Position numbers and translations under genes: made by a program
The notes under the pieces: model-generated
Told to the model about the DNA's origin: nothing
Databases searched by the model: none
The model's input: the letters and a program-made list of their open reading frames with translations, nothing else
In this document: positions 62,726-64,000 of the stretch, piece after piece
Layout: each line of letters starts with the position of its first letter
How positions within the stretch are numbered: position 1 is the first letter of the stretch
NCBI RefSeq assembly: GCF_014075995.1
Contig: NZ_CP055153.1
Coordinates: 1,178,001-1,242,000 of the forward strand
Source: Adhaeribacter radiodurans
GTDB lineage: Bacteria > Bacteroidota > Bacteroidia > Cytophagales > Hymenobacteraceae
Direction of reading: 5' to 3'
DNA: 64,000 nt

Positions 62726-64000
62726 TTACTTGGTGCCGGATAATTCTTTACCTGTTTCTGCTACTTGCGAATTACTAACGAAAGAAATGGATTTACTATC
62801 CGGCGACCAGGAGTTTACATTAATAGTGCCTTGCCCGCCGTACAAATACGCGACTACTCTTGGGGCTCCGCCGCTAGTAGATACTAAACGTAGCGTTACT
62901 CGTTGGTAAGAAGGGTGGGAGTTTGGGTCGATATCCGTCGGGAAAGAAATATAAGCAATCCATTTGCCATCCGGCGAAATATGCGGGAACCAGTTATGGT
63001 TTTCGTCGAAGGTAATTTGTTCTTTGCCGCTGCCATCAGGTTTCATGCGCCAGATTTGCATGGTACCCGTTGGGTTGGCGTTATAGTAAATAAACTTTCC
63101 GTCCGGTGAATATTCCGGTCCGTCTACGTGGCCGGTAATGTTGGTAGTTAAAGGTTTTTCATTGCCCGTAGCCACGTTTACCTGGTACAAATTATAAATT
63201 TTACTATTATTCCGTTGAGCCACAATGGTTACTTCCTTGTTATTAGTCGCCCAACCGTGCCAGTACGAAGGCGATTGTTCCGTTACCATTTTGGGTGTGC
63301 CGCCGGTTAAAGGCAACACATACACGTAAGAACCACCGCCCGTAGCTCCTTCCTTGTTGCTGCTAATAGCCAGTTGTTTGCGGTCGAAGGAAATTCCATG
63401 ATCATTATTAATTTTAGAGATAGCACCGGTGTTTAATTTTTCCGGAGTTCCGCCGTTTACCGGAATGGTATACAAAGAGCCGCCTTCGTTAAACAGCAGT
63501 TTTTTGCCATCGGGCATCCAGTTGGGAGCTTCAAATTTACCGGAAGATTCGTGAATAACTTTTCTTTTTCCATCGGCTAAGGTCATGGTTTCCAAGCGGC
63601 AGCCTAAGGTGGGTTGTGATTTAGGAAGTGTTTTCTGGATTTGCGGATTAGGGTGGTAAATACTGGCCACCGGCTTATCGATTCTAACATTCCAAACACG
63701 GGCTTCTTCTACTGCTTCGGGGTTGTGCGACGAAATAAATAAACCGGCTAGTACCGCATCGGGCATATCGGGCATGTCGTGGGAACCAACTTCTTGCAAC
63801 GGTTCGCCCCAGTTAGCTACCCGCATAATCATTTTTTTACCGCTACGTTCCAATTGTACTATCTGAAAAACGGTTTTCTTCGGATAAAAAATTTCGTCCT
63901 GAGGGTCTCGCATGTAGGCGCCGCGCAAAGGCCGCCATTGTAAAACGGTAAGCCCATCGCCATGTATCACGGCATTCATGCTGGCCGCCGCTTCGTCCGC
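62726..64000 (-). CDS. TolB-like PD40/WD40 beta-propeller protein, 3' part
   Basis: The frame is open to the right edge at 64000; the first ATG visible is at 63979, but the codons ADEAAAS before it and mid-protein-looking HGDGLTVLQWRPLRG suggest the true start is outside. About 424 residues are visible. An N-terminal segment resembling a jelly-roll-like domain (about 1-110) precedes PD40-type blades with SGKFEAPNWMPDGKKLLFNE, GPEYSPDGKFIYYNANPTG and HISPDGKWIAYISFP repeats. The TolB-like propeller is probably periplasmic or secreted; the role is unknown. Confidence 0.85.
   Translation of the reverse strand, partial: ADEAAASMNAVIHGDGLTVLQWRPLRGAYMRDPQDEIFYPKKTVFQIVQLERSGKKMIMRVANWGEPLQEVGSHDMPDMPDAVLAGLFISSHNPEAVEEARVWNVRIDKPVASIYHPNPQIQKTLPKSQPTLGCRLETMTLADGKRKVIHESSGKFEAPNWMPDGKKLLFNEGGSLYTIPVNGGTPEKLNTGAISKINNDHGISFDRKQLAISSNKEGATGGGSYVYVLPLTGGTPKMVTEQSPSYWHGWATNNKEVTIVAQRNNSKIYNLYQVNVATGNEKPLTTNITGHVDGPEYSPDGKFIYYNANPTGTMQIWRMKPDGSGKEQITFDENHNWFPHISPDGKWIAYISFPTDIDPNSHPSYQRVTLRLVSTSGGAPRVVAYLYGGQGTINVNSWSPDSKSISFVSNSQVAETGKELSGTK

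Overview
The window looks like a chromosomal segment of an aerobic Bacteroidota, most likely order Cytophagales near Hymenobacteraceae (Adhaeribacter-like). This placement is an inference from gene content. The signs are a SusC/SusD outer-membrane pair, two type IX secretion cargo proteins (one type A, one type B sorting domain), Bacteroidota-type DUF4290 and DUF4199 proteins, a MurA with Asp instead of the active-site Cys, AT-rich spacers, and promoter-like TTG-N17-19-TAnnTTTG elements. No rRNA, tRNA, CRISPR array, prophage or intact insertion sequence was seen.

Layout. 1-2.8 kb: the start of a phospho-sugar mutase, 4-hydroxyphenylpyruvate dioxygenase and a small conserved protein. 3.4-17.8 kb: an all-plus-strand accessory catabolic island. 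It holds SusC, SusD, three secreted RraA-fold proteins, three Tat-exported enolase-superfamily proteins, a BASS-family transporter and a secreted NTF2-like protein, cut into short units by strong hairpins. 17.9-36.3 kb: mostly minus-strand housekeeping genes. These are trpS, a queuosine-precursor transporter, rnz with a STAS protein, purC, an overlapping lysC-lysA pair, the compact biotin operon bioB-bioF-bioD-bioA-ketoacyl synthase, murA, DUF4290 and pcrA. 36.4-47 kb: a BlaI-type repressor with a decayed BlaR1-like remnant, a phosphate-selective-type porin, a large T9SS-exported sugar-dehydrogenase-like protein and miscellaneous enzymes. 47.2-54.2 kb: a divergent Nudix-winged-helix regulator facing four secreted esterases and a DUF1080 protein, with two matching 17-bp inverted operators between them. 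54.7-64 kb: a T9SS type B repeat protein, a small Cys-rich protein, a YncE/phosphoesterase fusion, GNAT acetyltransferases, DUF4180, a flavin/PNPOx-like protein and the 3' part of a TolB-like protein.

How the genes may work together. In the 3.4-17.8 kb island, SusCD would import a ligand across the outer membrane. Exported enolase-superfamily enzymes (acid-sugar dehydratase type) and RraA-type aldolases could then form and cleave 2-keto acids in the periplasm, and the BASS carrier could take the product into the cytoplasm. This exported dehydratase/aldolase scheme is an inference and the best candidate here for an undescribed system. The esterase island looks like a regulon for removing acyl groups from plant-type glycans under a Nudix-family sugar-sensing repressor.

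Spacer DNA carries several short degenerate tandem repeats of period 7-8, a 28-bp inverted repeat, and a MITE-like 36-bp imperfect inverted repeat.
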